Below are positions 26,566 to 34,647 of a stretch of 64,000 nt of DNA, one piece after another. Each line of letters opens with the position of its first letter. Positions within the stretch are counted from its first letter, which is position 1. The DNA lies in assembly GCA_965223755.1 (NCBI GenBank), contig CBDCXF010000001.1, forward strand, positions 248,001-312,000. Direction: 5' to 3'. The translations under genes and the position numbers were made by a program. This stretch comes from CBDCXF01 sp965223755 (GTDB taxonomy: Bacteria > Acidobacteriota > Thermoanaerobaculia > Multivoradales > JAHEKO01). Under the pieces are notes generated by a model. The model searched no databases. It was not told where the DNA came from and was given only the letters and a program-made list of their open reading frames with translations.

Positions 26566-27413
26566 AGATCTCGGAGCATGAGTATCTACCTTATGGGGAG
26601 GAACTCACTGCGGCTGGAAACGGGGTGATGAAGTTTACTGGGCATGAGAGGGATGCTGATACTGGCATGGATTACATGCATGCCAGGTTTTATACCAGTC
26701 ATTTGGGGAGGTTTATGAGCCCCGATGTCATTTTAGGGGATGTTGGAGGACGAGGTGGGAGTTGGAACCGATATCAATATGGGTTGGGTAATCCGATAAG
26801 GATGTTTGATCCCAATGGGCTAGATGAACAATGCTGGGAGGATATCCAGGACGATGTTGTCGTCGCCACCGGTTGCACTTCTACTTCGGATGACGGGATC
26901 ACAGATTGGACAGATGTAACAGGGCAAGAGTGGTCCGAAGACGAAGGGCCAAAAACAAGCTATTTCGGAAATGGTCGAGGTTTTGAACTCAATCAGGCAC
27001 AGGGAAACGAATTCTGCGACGAACTTCTAGATTCGATGTGCGACGGCGACTTTGAGGTTGCAGATGCGCCAAAAAAAACTTTGCCCGAGGACAAATTGAA
27101 GCGCTCAAAGCGAAAGGCTCCGGATCCCTGCAAGAACCCGGGATCGGAAGCGCTACCTCAGTGTGCGGGAAACACAGACAGCGAAACAAACCCGCCAGAG
27201 AAGCGCGATCTCTGCGAAACTTGTAAGAACTGGGAACAGGTAGAATGGGTCAGAGTGTTTAACATGTACTGCAGATGCGGCTTCGTCTGTATGGATGGAG
27301 GAATAATCCACAACGGCAGAATCAAGCCAGACCGCTGGGAAAACGGCATTGTCTATGCAGGTAACGACATCGAAAGTGGCGGTGGATGCAACTGCGGCGG
27401 AGTGTGCAAATGA
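26553..27413 (+). CDS. RHS toxin C-terminal part: end of RHS core plus variable tip
   Basis: True rhs sequence resumes at 26575 (SEHEYLPYGEEL). The listed TTG start at 26553 lies in the IS end, so this piece is not an independent gene. The RHS-core end is FTGHERDADTGMDYMHARFYTSHLGRF in short runs, then a variable tip after FDPNGL. The tip is about 195 residues, acidic then lysine-rich, and very rich in cysteine at the end (CETCKNW, MYCRCGFVC, GGCNCGGVCK). I do not recognise the toxin family. Base composition drops sharply after the RHS core. The stop overlaps the next gene. Confidence 0.82.
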   Translation: MTIAQISEHEYLPYGEELTAAGNGVMKFTGHERDADTGMDYMHARFYTSHLGRFMSPDVILGDVGGRGGSWNRYQYGLGNPIRMFDPNGLDEQCWEDIQDDVVVATGCTSTSDDGITDWTDVTGQEWSEDEGPKTSYFGNGRGFELNQAQGNEFCDELLDSMCDGDFEVADAPKKTLPEDKLKRSKRKAPDPCKNPGSEALPQCAGNTDSETNPPEKRDLCETCKNWEQVEWVRVFNMYCRCGFVCMDGGIIHNGRIKPDRWENGIVYAGNDIESGGGCNCGGVCK

Positions 27414-27919
27414 ACTTCCATGTTGCGATTCTGCTGGCGACTCTAGTCGCCTGCCAAGCGCACGTTGATGAGGACCTGTTTTGGATGCCACCTGAAACTG
27501 AACCTCCAGCACGGATTGACGCAGCAGGGGGTGTCAAGCAGCTCAACTTTCACGATAGTAGTGTATGTCGCTTGGACAAGAGGGCTGCGTATTCCGTTCG
27601 GATGATCACGTGGGCGAGCGAGAGCGGGTTTTTCGTCGTCTACGATTCTGGCGACTTCGAATTCACTACCGGCAGCGGCTCTGTCACAGTTGGGCAGCGG
27701 TTTATCGGATTGCGATCTGACGACGGCAACGAATGCTTGATAGTCGTTTTTAGATGCGAACAAGATGACACCACACCAACGGGATATGTATCGCAGTCAC
27801 GGTATGCAATCAGCGAGTCGACGATCGCTCCCCTTGAAATCGATGATGGCCTAGCCAAGGCGGACCTTAATGAAGCGCTCGACGTGTGGAAAAGCTGCTA
27901 CGCGAAAAAAGCTAGATAA
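27410..27919 (+). CDS. Predicted lipoprotein, candidate immunity protein to the main rhs tip
   Basis: 169 residues from ATG 27410, which overlaps the rhs stop as ATGA. The signal peptide ends in a lipobox (LLATLVAC, Cys15). The mature part has two to four cysteines and no family I recognise. Position directly after an RHS tip, overlap and small size are the usual marks of the immunity gene; lipid anchoring would place protection in the periplasm. Function is inferred from context only. Confidence 0.7.
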   Translation: MNFHVAILLATLVACQAHVDEDLFWMPPETEPPARIDAAGGVKQLNFHDSSVCRLDKRAAYSVRMITWASESGFFVVYDSGDFEFTTGSGSVTVGQRFIGLRSDDGNECLIVVFRCEQDDTTPTGYVSQSRYAISESTIAPLEIDDGLAKADLNEALDVWKSCYAKKAR

Positions 27920-27995
27920 GTGCACTTGGTGGTTTTTCGGGGGGTCGGTTGCTGAAATAGGTGCCACCCGATTTTCGGGCGGTCAAGATCACCGA
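27918..27995 (+). repeat. Junction repeat doublet J1 (start of cassette 2)
   Basis: A degenerate copy (AAGTGCACTTGGTGGTTTTT, 27918 on) is followed by the clearest copy: GAAATAGGTGCCACCCG then ATTTTCGGGCGGTCAAGATC (27954 on). The GTG at 27961 begins an open frame reading MPPDFRAVKITEV straight into RHS core. Confidence 0.8.
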
Positions 27996-29901
27996 GGTGT
28001 ATCGCTATCGTGCGGGTGATGGGGCAGCCGATGTCATCTCGACTTACATCTATGCCGATTTAGACAGCGCCCAGTCGGGCGAGTACCAACGCTTCTGGAT
28101 CAACCCCAATCCAAACCAGTGGGGTCTTACCGACAAGATTACCTACCCGCGGTGCTCGAATACCTCGTGCTCGGCGACGACGGCCAGTGCCGGCCAAGTC
28201 CTCGACACCGACTGGTCCAACGGGCGGATCAAGAAGGTCAACGGCTGGACTAACGACCTCACCTACCACCCCTCCGGCACCTGGGCGACGATCCCGCACA
28301 CCAATGGGACTCAGGACTCGCACACGGTGCAGGCGAGCAACAACGCCCGCACCTTGGCTTTAAACACCACCAATCCTGGAGTCCTGTGGAATACAGGCTC
28401 CTACACCTATGACGGCTCAGGGAACATCGTCACTATCGGGGATACCTCGGGCTACGATGACCTCTACCGCTACGACAAGGTCAATCGCCTGACCCGTGCC
28501 TACGTGCGGGATCAAGCAACTGGAGACAGCACCCGTCAGGACTACACCTACGATGTCTTCGGCAACATGACCGAGGTCAAGACCTGGCCGGTGGGGGGTG
28601 GATCGCAGACCACCACCATTGCGGTCAACGCCAACACCAACCGTTTGTCGGTGGCCGGCTACGACGCCAGTGGCAACATGACCTCTTGGGGGTCAGATGC
28701 CTACACCTACGACACCGCCAACTCGATGACCGAGCAGAATGGCAGGTGGTTTTTCCTCTACAACTTCTCAGGGGAGAGAGTGGCCACCATCGACTGGCAG
28801 GGAAGTATTGCTACCCGACAGGTGGACTTCACCATTCGGGGGCCGGGCAACCAGGTGCTCTCCACCTTTAACCTCGTCGGCGAGGATCAGTCCGGCAACT
28901 GGACCCACGAGATGGACTACATCTGGATGGGGAGAAGGCTATTGGGAACAGAAGATGGCTCAGGAGTCCAGCAGCACTACCACACCGACCATCTGGGGAG
29001 CATTCGGTTAGTGACCGACAGTCTTGGAGCGAAAGTCTCGGAGCATGAATATCTGCCCTATGGAGAAGAACTGACTGCTGCTGGGAATGGGGTGATGAAG
29101 TTTACCGGGCATGAGAGGGATTCTGATACCGGTATGGACTACATGCATGCGAGGTTTTATACCAACCATTTGGGGCGGTTTATGGGGGTGGATCCAGTGT
29201 TGCAGGGAGCGGGGATTTGGAATCGGTATTCGTATGTCGGGGGTAACCCCGTATCCAGTGTAGACCCAGACGGGCGGCAAGCAATGATGATTCATTGGAC
29301 CACTCTTGGGACCTACCTTTTCGGCGATTTCATTACAGTAATCGGTGACACATCGCGAACCAGTTTTGATAACTCAACTCCAGACGTATCGATTGGCCTG
29401 CAATTGGCACATGCGACCCCAGCAAGTGGCCAAGTGACAAAAGGTGCCGTGACGCAGCTGGGCGATGGAGACCCGATCGGTGGGCAGAACCTCAAGGAGA
29501 AGAAGAAATCAAAAGAGCAAAAAACTCCCCCTGATTGTCTTGTTGAGGCCACGCAGCCGCATTTTCCGAATGTTGACCTTAAGAAAATAAGATTCAAGTC
29601 TCCGGTACCCCGCCTCCCTCGCGCCTTTGGAAACCCTAGGGGCTGGACGCCGGGCGGCAGCACCCAATGGTATCGACAGGGATTGATTCCCGACGGTACG
29701 ACAAGCACGAGTGTCAATGACTTCGTCCATGAGACGATTCACACCCGTCAAGGTGCTGAGACAGGGAGGCATAAGTTTAGATTCTTGTACATGACAAGCA
29801 AGAAATTCAGAGATCGAATGGAGGACGAGGCGTACGCACAAGCGCCTGAAATAACTGATGCAATTATCCAAGCGAACGAAGGTAAACCACCATGTCCATA
29901 A
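27961..29901 (+). CDS. Displaced RHS core fragment with HExxH peptidase-like tip
   Basis: 646 codons, GTG start inside the junction repeat. It lacks the N-terminus, signal peptide and early YD repeats. RHS-core homology begins at ITEVYRYRAGDG, matching about 24148 in the main gene, with stretches of near-identical DNA (28096-28270 versus 24248-24430). After the core end (HLGRFMGVDPVLQGAG) comes a new tip. Its C-terminal region has a zinc-peptidase-like motif FVHETIHTRQGAETG and resembles DUF4157-like metallopeptidase tips. With no export signal, it is probably silent and acts as a donor for recombination with the main gene (inference). Confidence 0.82.
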   Translation: MPPDFRAVKITEVYRYRAGDGAADVISTYIYADLDSAQSGEYQRFWINPNPNQWGLTDKITYPRCSNTSCSATTASAGQVLDTDWSNGRIKKVNGWTNDLTYHPSGTWATIPHTNGTQDSHTVQASNNARTLALNTTNPGVLWNTGSYTYDGSGNIVTIGDTSGYDDLYRYDKVNRLTRAYVRDQATGDSTRQDYTYDVFGNMTEVKTWPVGGGSQTTTIAVNANTNRLSVAGYDASGNMTSWGSDAYTYDTANSMTEQNGRWFFLYNFSGERVATIDWQGSIATRQVDFTIRGPGNQVLSTFNLVGEDQSGNWTHEMDYIWMGRRLLGTEDGSGVQQHYHTDHLGSIRLVTDSLGAKVSEHEYLPYGEELTAAGNGVMKFTGHERDSDTGMDYMHARFYTNHLGRFMGVDPVLQGAGIWNRYSYVGGNPVSSVDPDGRQAMMIHWTTLGTYLFGDFITVIGDTSRTSFDNSTPDVSIGLQLAHATPASGQVTKGAVTQLGDGDPIGGQNLKEKKKSKEQKTPPDCLVEATQPHFPNVDLKKIRFKSPVPRLPRAFGNPRGWTPGGSTQWYRQGLIPDGTTSTSVNDFVHETIHTRQGAETGRHKFRFLYMTSKKFRDRMEDEAYAQAPEITDAIIQANEGKPPCP

Positions 29902-30434
29902 ATCGTGCTAAACAACTTGTGGTCCTTGTGGGAGTAGTGACGTTGTCGGGATGCCAATATGGAGTTCTTGTTATGCCACTCTGCGGTACGCCGCTGACGC
30001 CATCAGAGTTTTGTGAGTACCCGATTTCGGAATGTACCAACGTTGGGATTACTCAAGGCGAATATGCTCTACGGTCGCCATATCTAACTCTAGAAGTGGA
30101 TCTAGTCAGCAGTTGTTCAGACACTCAACGACTAGAGTTCGGTAACGTAGTGGAAAGCGAAACAGCTACCCTAGTGGGGAAGCTACAGGCCTTCAAAACG
30201 GCGGACGTAACTGGCAACTCAGTAGAGACGCTCAATATCGAGTGGCGGTTGGAGGATGGCTTTGCCTCCGATGTGTATTCTAGAAGTGGAATTGGACAGA
30301 AAGGCTCTCGAGCGCTAAGACGCAGGTACTCGAAGGAAGAAATCTACGTTGAGTTCTCGGTGCGGCACGCTAACTCGAAAGAGAACGCCGCCACGATTCC
30401 CTTGCTTTTTGTGGACGATCGACAGGAACGATAG
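29892..30434 (+). CDS. Predicted lipoprotein, candidate immunity to the HExxH tip
   Basis: A 180-residue protein whose ATG overlaps the end of the preceding tip by 10 bp. The signal peptide ends in lipobox VTLSGC (Cys20). The mature part contains several more cysteines (PLCG, FCEYP, SECTN, SSCSD). No family is recognised. A periplasmic lipoprotein next to a peptidase-like tip fits an immunity role or inhibitor. Confidence 0.7.
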   Translation: MSINRAKQLVVLVGVVTLSGCQYGVLVMPLCGTPLTPSEFCEYPISECTNVGITQGEYALRSPYLTLEVDLVSSCSDTQRLEFGNVVESETATLVGKLQAFKTADVTGNSVETLNIEWRLEDGFASDVYSRSGIGQKGSRALRRRYSKEEIYVEFSVRHANSKENAATIPLLFVDDRQER

Positions 30435-30556
30435 ACCTAGAGAAGATACCCACAATTGGAGCTGCTGAGAAATAGGAGAGATGGACCCCAATCGTCGACC
30501 AGTTCAGCGGCCAAAATAAGGTGGTGCTCGGGATGAGGTGCCCGTTGTCCGGCATC

Positions 30557-31275
30557 TCAGATCCGCTTGGCGAAGCCGGCTATGGCGCGGTCGAACCAGC
30601 GACCCGGAAGCCAGCGCGCCATTGCAATCGACATTTTTGCGTCGGTGCCCACCGGATAGCGCAGTTTGGGGCGTCGTGCGGTGAGAGCGTGCTGCACCGC
30701 TTTGGCTACTTCATCCGCCGGGACTCCTTTGTCGGAAATGGTGTCCAAGACGCCGCGCAGGCGTTGCACGGACTCTCCGTAGAGAGCTTGCATCTCGGGC
30801 TTGAGGCGGTCGATGTTTTCATCTGCGGCCGCCTGTCCTTTCTCCCAAATGGGAGTTTGGATGACCCCGGGTTCGACAGCGCAAGCGAAGATCTTTTGTG
30901 CCGTGAGCTCGCGGCGGAGGCAGTCGGTGATCGCCTCAAGCGCGTGTTTGGACGCGCAGTACGGTCCGACCAGAGGCTGACCGACTTTGCCCGCCATGGA
31001 ACTCATATTGACGATGCGCCCAAGATGCCCATGGACTTCTTGCCCTCGCCGCAACAAGGGAAGAAAGGCCTGAGTCACGGCGATCTGTCCGAAGAGATTG
31101 ACCTCAAACTGATGGCGAATCTCGGCCAAGGTCAACGCTTCAAGGGGCCCACCGACAGCGATGCCAGCGTTGTTGACCAAGCCGAAGAGGCCGTCTTTGC
31201 CGGTTGTGGCTTCAATCTCGGAGCGCGCTTTTGTAATGGCGTCGAAGTCCGTGACATCGAGGTAGACGGGAACTG
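30557..31275 (-). pseudogene. Truncated copy of the SDR gene at 35349-36215
   Basis: The C-terminal about 239 codons of a short-chain dehydrogenase. They closely match the intact copy 4.8 kb away (NNAGIAVGGPLEAL, YCASKHALEAIT, AVEPGVIQTPIW shared). Homology stops abruptly at about 31273 (GTAGACGGGAAC), before the TGxxxGIG cofactor motif, which is absent. On the other side it begins at GGCATCTCAGATCCG in both copies. The orientation is opposite to the toxin cassettes. It cannot bind NAD(P) in the usual way, so I call it a pseudogene. Confidence 0.85.
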
Positions 31276-31467
31276 TATAAGCCGGACTGGGAAACAACCA
31301 CCATAACGTATGAAGATGGAAGCACTAAGACGATTACGACTTCCTTTGACTACGAAGACCATGGTGACATTTGGGACGATGAGCTCGATGAGCAGGGCAA
31401 CTTAAATGGGAATGGCTACGTATCGGTAACTGCCCGGGAATCAGAGATAGAACTCACTATCGCCGGC

Positions 31468-31710
31468 GTGCCGACTGGTCCAGGGGCAATAACAGGATTC
31501 ACTACCCACGGACTTCACCAAGCTATCTCAAGAGGAGTTGCTCCCAAAGCAATGTTGGATGCTGTTAAATCGGGGAAAGCGGTTTATCAGTCAGCCACCG
31601 ATACATTTAAGTTTCTAGGAGACAAGGCTACGGTGGTGCTCAACAGGCTTGGACAAGTCGTTACGACTTGGGCAAAGGGTTCCGCGGGAAAGGTCGGTGG
31701 AGTACCCTAA
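31468..31710 (+). CDS. Orphan toxin tip (small RNase-like HGLHQAISRGV domain)
   Basis: The open frame continues upstream without a start to about 31276 (YKPDWETTITYEDGS), where the SDR fragment begins, so this is a tip cut from its RHS carrier. The domain TTHGLHQAISRGVAPKAMLDAVKSG, then KFLGDKATVVLNRLGQVVTTW (shown in parts), is one I recall at the C-terminus of many RHS and CDI proteins and which resembles BECR-fold RNases. The listed start is GTG 31468. The next gene begins 2 bp after the stop. Confidence 0.7.
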   Translation: MPTGPGAITGFTTHGLHQAISRGVAPKAMLDAVKSGKAVYQSATDTFKFLGDKATVVLNRLGQVVTTWAKGSAGKVGGVP

Positions 31711-31712
31711 AA

Positions 31713-32024
31713 ATGATGAAAGATTTATACGAGATTACTTTTGAGAGAGCAGATTTCGAATTCCTTCAGGAGCACCTTACAGATGAACGTGTGATGTTAC
31801 TTCGTGATCGCTCATCCCCCGCGCCAAGAAGCACGAAGAAAGTCGTCGTGAAGTTGGAACCCATTGAAATAGATCAAATAGTAGAAGAAATCGGCGATAC
31901 CCTCATCGCTTGTGGCTTTGACAATAAATGGACCCCGACTCCACTCGGTTTGAAGTTGGAGAAGATGATCGATATCTTGACGAGCGCTTTTGGTAACGGA
32001 CGATTTGGGGAGAACGACTGCTAG
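31713..32024 (+). CDS. Candidate cytoplasmic immunity protein to the orphan tip
   Basis: A 103-residue protein without signal peptide, start at ATG 31713 (or 31716) just after the tip's stop. Acidic/basic mixture: MMKDLYEITFERADFEFL at the start, VKLEPIEIDQIVEEIGDTLI in the middle. No family is recognised. Unlike most partner genes in this array it is not exported, which matches a tip of nuclease type that would act in the cytoplasm. Confidence 0.65.
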   Translation: MMKDLYEITFERADFEFLQEHLTDERVMLLRDRSSPAPRSTKKVVVKLEPIEIDQIVEEIGDTLIACGFDNKWTPTPLGLKLEKMIDILTSAFGNGRFGENDC

Positions 32025-32044
32025 CAAGCCGTTGCGGCACTGAC

Positions 32045-32070
32045 AATAGATGCCCCCTGTTTTTCGAGAG
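32045..32070 (+). repeat. Junction repeat copy J2 (degenerate)
   Basis: AATAGATGCCCCCTGTTTTT then CGAGAG (32045-32070), the same layout as the clear copy at 27954. Its ATG (32050) opens a frame reading MPPVFRESP. Confidence 0.6.
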
Positions 32071-32187
32071 AGCCCATGTGCCCTGGCGGCAAAGGGTGCC
32101 GGTAACACCAGTGGCATATTCGCCTGGGTCCAAAACACCCTAGAATTCCAGGAATCGATCCCCGGGCTTTATGGTGAGGACCAAAAT

Positions 32188-32568
32188 ATGACTCGATTGC
32201 AGGAATCTTGCGAAGCTGCGATCTCTACAATCGCTTCCGGCAGGGCGACTATGGATGCCCGATCCCATGGCGAAGACGCTAGAGTGATATCTATTCATAG
32301 CGAAGGGGAATTACTGGAACTGTGGTTGTGGGGCGATGGCACGGTCACAATATCCTCTTCATCCGATACTCAAAGCCTTGTCTTTGAAGGTAGATACCGT
32401 GACGAAGACATCGTCCATGAGGTTGAATTTCGTGTTACTAATTTTTTGGATGACGGCACTATTTACTCACCCGCTGAACAACGGGTTTGGTGGAGGATTT
32501 TGAGGTTCGTTGGCATTCAGGTACACAAAGAACCCAATTGGGTCGAGAAGGTCAGACGAACGGGCTAA
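32188..32568 (+). CDS. Small protein of unknown function, candidate immunity gene
   Basis: 126 residues from ATG 32188, preceded by GGTGAGG at 8 nt. The frame is open upstream to an ATG inside junction repeat J2 (32050), so about 46 further codons (KGAGNTSGIFAW, NTLEFQESIPGL) may be the remnant of a tip fused in frame. No signal peptide from 32188. Acidic with several tryptophans (LLELWLWGDG, RVWWRILRF). Lies between two junction repeats as a stand-alone cassette. Function unknown. Confidence 0.55.
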   Translation: MTRLQESCEAAISTIASGRATMDARSHGEDARVISIHSEGELLELWLWGDGTVTISSSSDTQSLVFEGRYRDEDIVHEVEFRVTNFLDDGTIYSPAEQRVWWRILRFVGIQVHKEPNWVEKVRRTG

Positions 32569-32570
32569 GG

Positions 32571-32640
32571 TAATAGGTGCCACCCGATTTTCAAGCGGTC
32601 AAGATCACCGAAGACAAATAGAAATAGGTGCCACATGGGG
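32571..32640 (+). repeat. Junction repeat doublet J3
   Basis: First copy from 32571: TAATAGGTGCCACCCG, then ATTTTCAAGCGGTCAAGATC, reading MPPDFQAVKITEDK before a stop. Second copy at 32621: GAAATAGGTGCCACATGGGG, whose GTG (32628) opens the next tip fragment. Confidence 0.78.
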
Positions 32641-32783
32641 TGGCGCATTGTCTGGCGGCAATTGACTACAACACGTTCAAACTAAACGGTGAAATCGTCA
32701 AAAGTATCCATTACCATGCTGGTAAGACGCTGAACCAAATGAAGAAACACCGCCCGTTGCAAGGGGGTTGGAAATGGTGGTAA
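32628..32783 (+). CDS. Orphan toxin-tail fragment, 51 codons, GTG from junction repeat
   Basis: GTG 32628 reads MPHGVAHCLAAIDYNTF, then a basic, aromatic end (KSIHYHAGKTLNQMKKHRP, QGGWKWW) to TAA 32781-32783. The stop overlaps the next small gene by 10 bp, the same tip/partner overlap seen at the intact cassettes. It is the last part of a toxin domain I do not recognise. Too short to be a full toxin, so probably inert. Confidence 0.55.
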   Translation: MPHGVAHCLAAIDYNTFKLNGEIVKSIHYHAGKTLNQMKKHRPLQGGWKWW

Positions 32784-33040
32784 ACGAACACAACGAACCG
32801 CAGTTTCCCTTACGAGGTTTGTTCTACGAGAATGAAACACTCGTAGAAGAGGAAATAGTCGACTCTGTCGAAGACTTGGTGATGCAGTGGGAATACCTGG
32901 ATTCTGAGGACTGTCCTGACGGGGAGCTTATGGTTGTTGTTGACGCGTGTGGCAGAAGGGTGCACGTTAGGACCGAAAACATGAAGGTAAAGATATTGGA
33001 GCTTTACCCCGATCCAGCAGGAATAGATGCCGAGGAATAG
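32774..33040 (+). CDS. Small acidic protein, candidate immunity to the preceding tail
   Basis: 88 residues from ATG 32774. Strongly acidic (NETLVEEEIVDSVEDLVMQW, EYLDSEDCPDGELMVVVDAC), no signal peptide. It overlaps the end of the basic tail fragment upstream. An acidic partner for a basic tip is common in toxin/immunity pairs. The stop TAG lies inside the next junction repeat copy. Function inferred from context. Confidence 0.6.
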   Translation: MVVNEHNEPQFPLRGLFYENETLVEEEIVDSVEDLVMQWEYLDSEDCPDGELMVVVDACGRRVHVRTENMKVKILELYPDPAGIDAEE

Positions 33041-33124
33041 GTGCAGCCAGCGGAGATAGGTGCCGACCGATTTTCGGGGGGCTGCTTTAGCTCGATTCTG
33101 AAATAGGTGCACCCGTTTTTTTAG
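33032..33124 (+). repeat. Junction repeat cluster J4 (three partial copies)
   Basis: GAGGAATAGGTGCAGCC (33032), GAGATAGGTGCCGACCG then ATTTTCGGGGGGCTGC (33053), and GAAATAGGTGCACCCG then TTTTTTTAGATC (33100). The spacing and the TTTTCGGGGGG...CTGAAATAGGTGC arrangement resemble doublet J1. Confidence 0.75.
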
Positions 33125-33180
33125 ATCAAGCAGGAATGTCCGTAGTCTTCAGGGAGTTCGTCACGCCTGTTTTGGTGAAT

Positions 33181-33705
33181 ATGGCAACTTGGAGCATGTT
33201 ACTTATTACGTTTCTTTCTTGCTCTGTTTACAGTCCTTCTATGGACAGCGATACGGAGATTGAAGATCCAACGTGTGTGTATGCTCTCCCCGAGGAAACG
33301 ACGCAATCGCGCATCGACGAGGCTTCTCGCGTGTGGGTCGAAAACGCGCGCGACATTGCCATTGAATCCACTGCGGTTTCTATTTGCTATGAACCGTCGC
33401 TTGATGTCCGATGGTCTTTTGGACGCGGGATGGTCGGCGAGCTTGTCTCGGCAAGATTGACGTTCGAAGGAGTTGTCCTCGAAACGGAGTTCAGTGATGA
33501 CTCTGACTATGATCCCGAGACCTCTACCTTTTGGAGGTATATCAGTTGGGAGATGGATGATCCGTCCCGGTATATAGCGATTCAGCTGGATAGGGGTGAG
33601 CTTCTTAAACTCACCTTGAGGTTCTCCGATAAGGTGCGAGGCGATCTCGAGGTAGCCCAGCGTTTTGTCGTTGTTGAGGAGCATGGTTTCCACGAAGCCG
33701 AGTGA
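33181..33705 (+). CDS. Predicted lipoprotein A, paralogue of the one at 34648
   Basis: 174 residues from ATG 33181 with signal peptide and lipobox ITFLSC (Cys14); the frame is open further upstream. The mature part shares extended similarity with the lipoprotein at 34648-35172: DIAIESTAVSICYEPSL versus DITIESSAISIFYEPSL, and AQRFVVVEEHGFH versus SQRFVVVSEHGFH. It has no tip immediately upstream, only junction repeats, so it looks like an orphan immunity gene. No known family recognised. Confidence 0.7.
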   Translation: MATWSMLLITFLSCSVYSPSMDSDTEIEDPTCVYALPEETTQSRIDEASRVWVENARDIAIESTAVSICYEPSLDVRWSFGRGMVGELVSARLTFEGVVLETEFSDDSDYDPETSTFWRYISWEMDDPSRYIAIQLDRGELLKLTLRFSDKVRGDLEVAQRFVVVEEHGFHEAE

Positions 33706-33714
33706 CGGCTTCCC

Positions 33715-33763
33715 GGAAATAGGTGCCAAATAGAAATAGGTGCCACCTGATTTTTTTGAGGAG
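33715..33763 (+). repeat. Junction repeat doublet J5
   Basis: GGAAATAGGTGCCAAATA then GAAATAGGTGCCACCTGA and TTTTTTTGAGGAG: two overlapping copies directly after lipoprotein A and before the HEIGHH fragment. Confidence 0.75.
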
Positions 33764-33786
33764 TCGTCTGCGGCTGGATCTCTGTA

Positions 33787-34326
33787 GTGGCGGACTCAGT
33801 ATCGATGAGAAACGACCTTCCGAAGGTCCTGTGGCACCCTCGAACGAACCCAAATAGGAGTATCGAGAAGATCGTTGAGGGCACGCTTATGGCATTGCCA
33901 CGAGAGTACACTCGTGGACTTGGGAGTGTCCTTTTACGGGATGTGGCGTCCCTTTCAAAAAAGGAGCGGGCGCCCTACCGCGTTAACGGTCAGATTCACT
34001 TGCGAGAAAAGACGCTTGGTTCGCACTTTGCGCCTCGACGCCAGAAACTAGCTCACATTGAAATTCTTGTAGACAATCTGTTCAAGCAAGTTCCTCGTTG
34101 GGTCTATTGGAGCCGAGTGCTCCGCCCACTAGTGATACGAGACACCTTGCTTCACGAGATCGGGCACCACGTAGCGCTGCTCCGCGGCCATGCCAGAGGG
34201 GGTTCTGAGGCAGGCGCCGAGAGATACAGAGATGAGCTTGAAAGAGCGTACTACCGGGCTCGATATCCACGGCTCACGTCCCTTACTGCCAGAATCCGTC
34301 GAATAACTGGGCACGATAGGAGTTAG
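33787..34326 (+). CDS. Orphan zinc-metallopeptidase-like tip (HEIGHH)
   Basis: A 179-codon frame from GTG 33787 (ATG 33805 also possible), no convincing ribosome site. It carries RDTLLHEIGHHVALLRGHAR, an HExxH zinc motif in a helix, then a charged helical end. Like the tips at 27961 and 36276 it places HExxH near the C-terminus, but surrounding residues differ. No RHS core is attached and there is no signal peptide, so it appears to be a displaced tip. Likely partner: the lipoprotein at 34648, separated by an rhs remnant. Confidence 0.62.
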   Translation: MADSVSMRNDLPKVLWHPRTNPNRSIEKIVEGTLMALPREYTRGLGSVLLRDVASLSKKERAPYRVNGQIHLREKTLGSHFAPRRQKLAHIEILVDNLFKQVPRWVYWSRVLRPLVIRDTLLHEIGHHVALLRGHARGGSEAGAERYRDELERAYYRARYPRLTSLTARIRRITGHDRS

Positions 34327-34344
34327 GCAATTTCAGACGGTTTC

Positions 34345-34543
34345 AACACCTCGTGCTCGGCGACAACGGCCAATGCCGGTCAAGTCCTCGATACCGATTG
34401 GTCGAACGCAGGATTCAGAAGGTCAACGGCTGGACCAATGACCTCACCTACCACCCGTCAGGCATCTAGTCGACCATCCCGCACACCAATGGGACTCAGG
34501 ACTCCCGCACGGTGCAATCGAGCAACAATGCCCGTGCTTTGGG
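34345..34543 (+). pseudogene. Degenerate rhs core remnant
   Basis: About 200 bp closely matching 24318-24515 of the main rhs (ACCTCGTGCTCGGCGAC, GTCAACGGCTGGAC, CCTCACCTACCACCCGTCAG shared). The frame is lost: one base is missing near 34410 and a TAG replaces a Trp codon at about 34466. It lies between the HEIGHH tip and lipoprotein B. Confidence 0.8.
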
Positions 34544-34647
34544 ACAAGGCCGCTGTCTGCTTGTTGAATCAATGCAAACTGTGGAGAGGTTTTGGAAGAT
34601 GGTCACGATTGCCGCCACGGTGCCGCGCCGGCTGTCGGCTTAGGCAA

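Noticed and set aside
30521..31306. 261-codon plus-strand frame across the SDR fragment
   Set aside because: Antisense to clear SDR motifs; a mirror frame exists opposite the intact copy (35649-36260).
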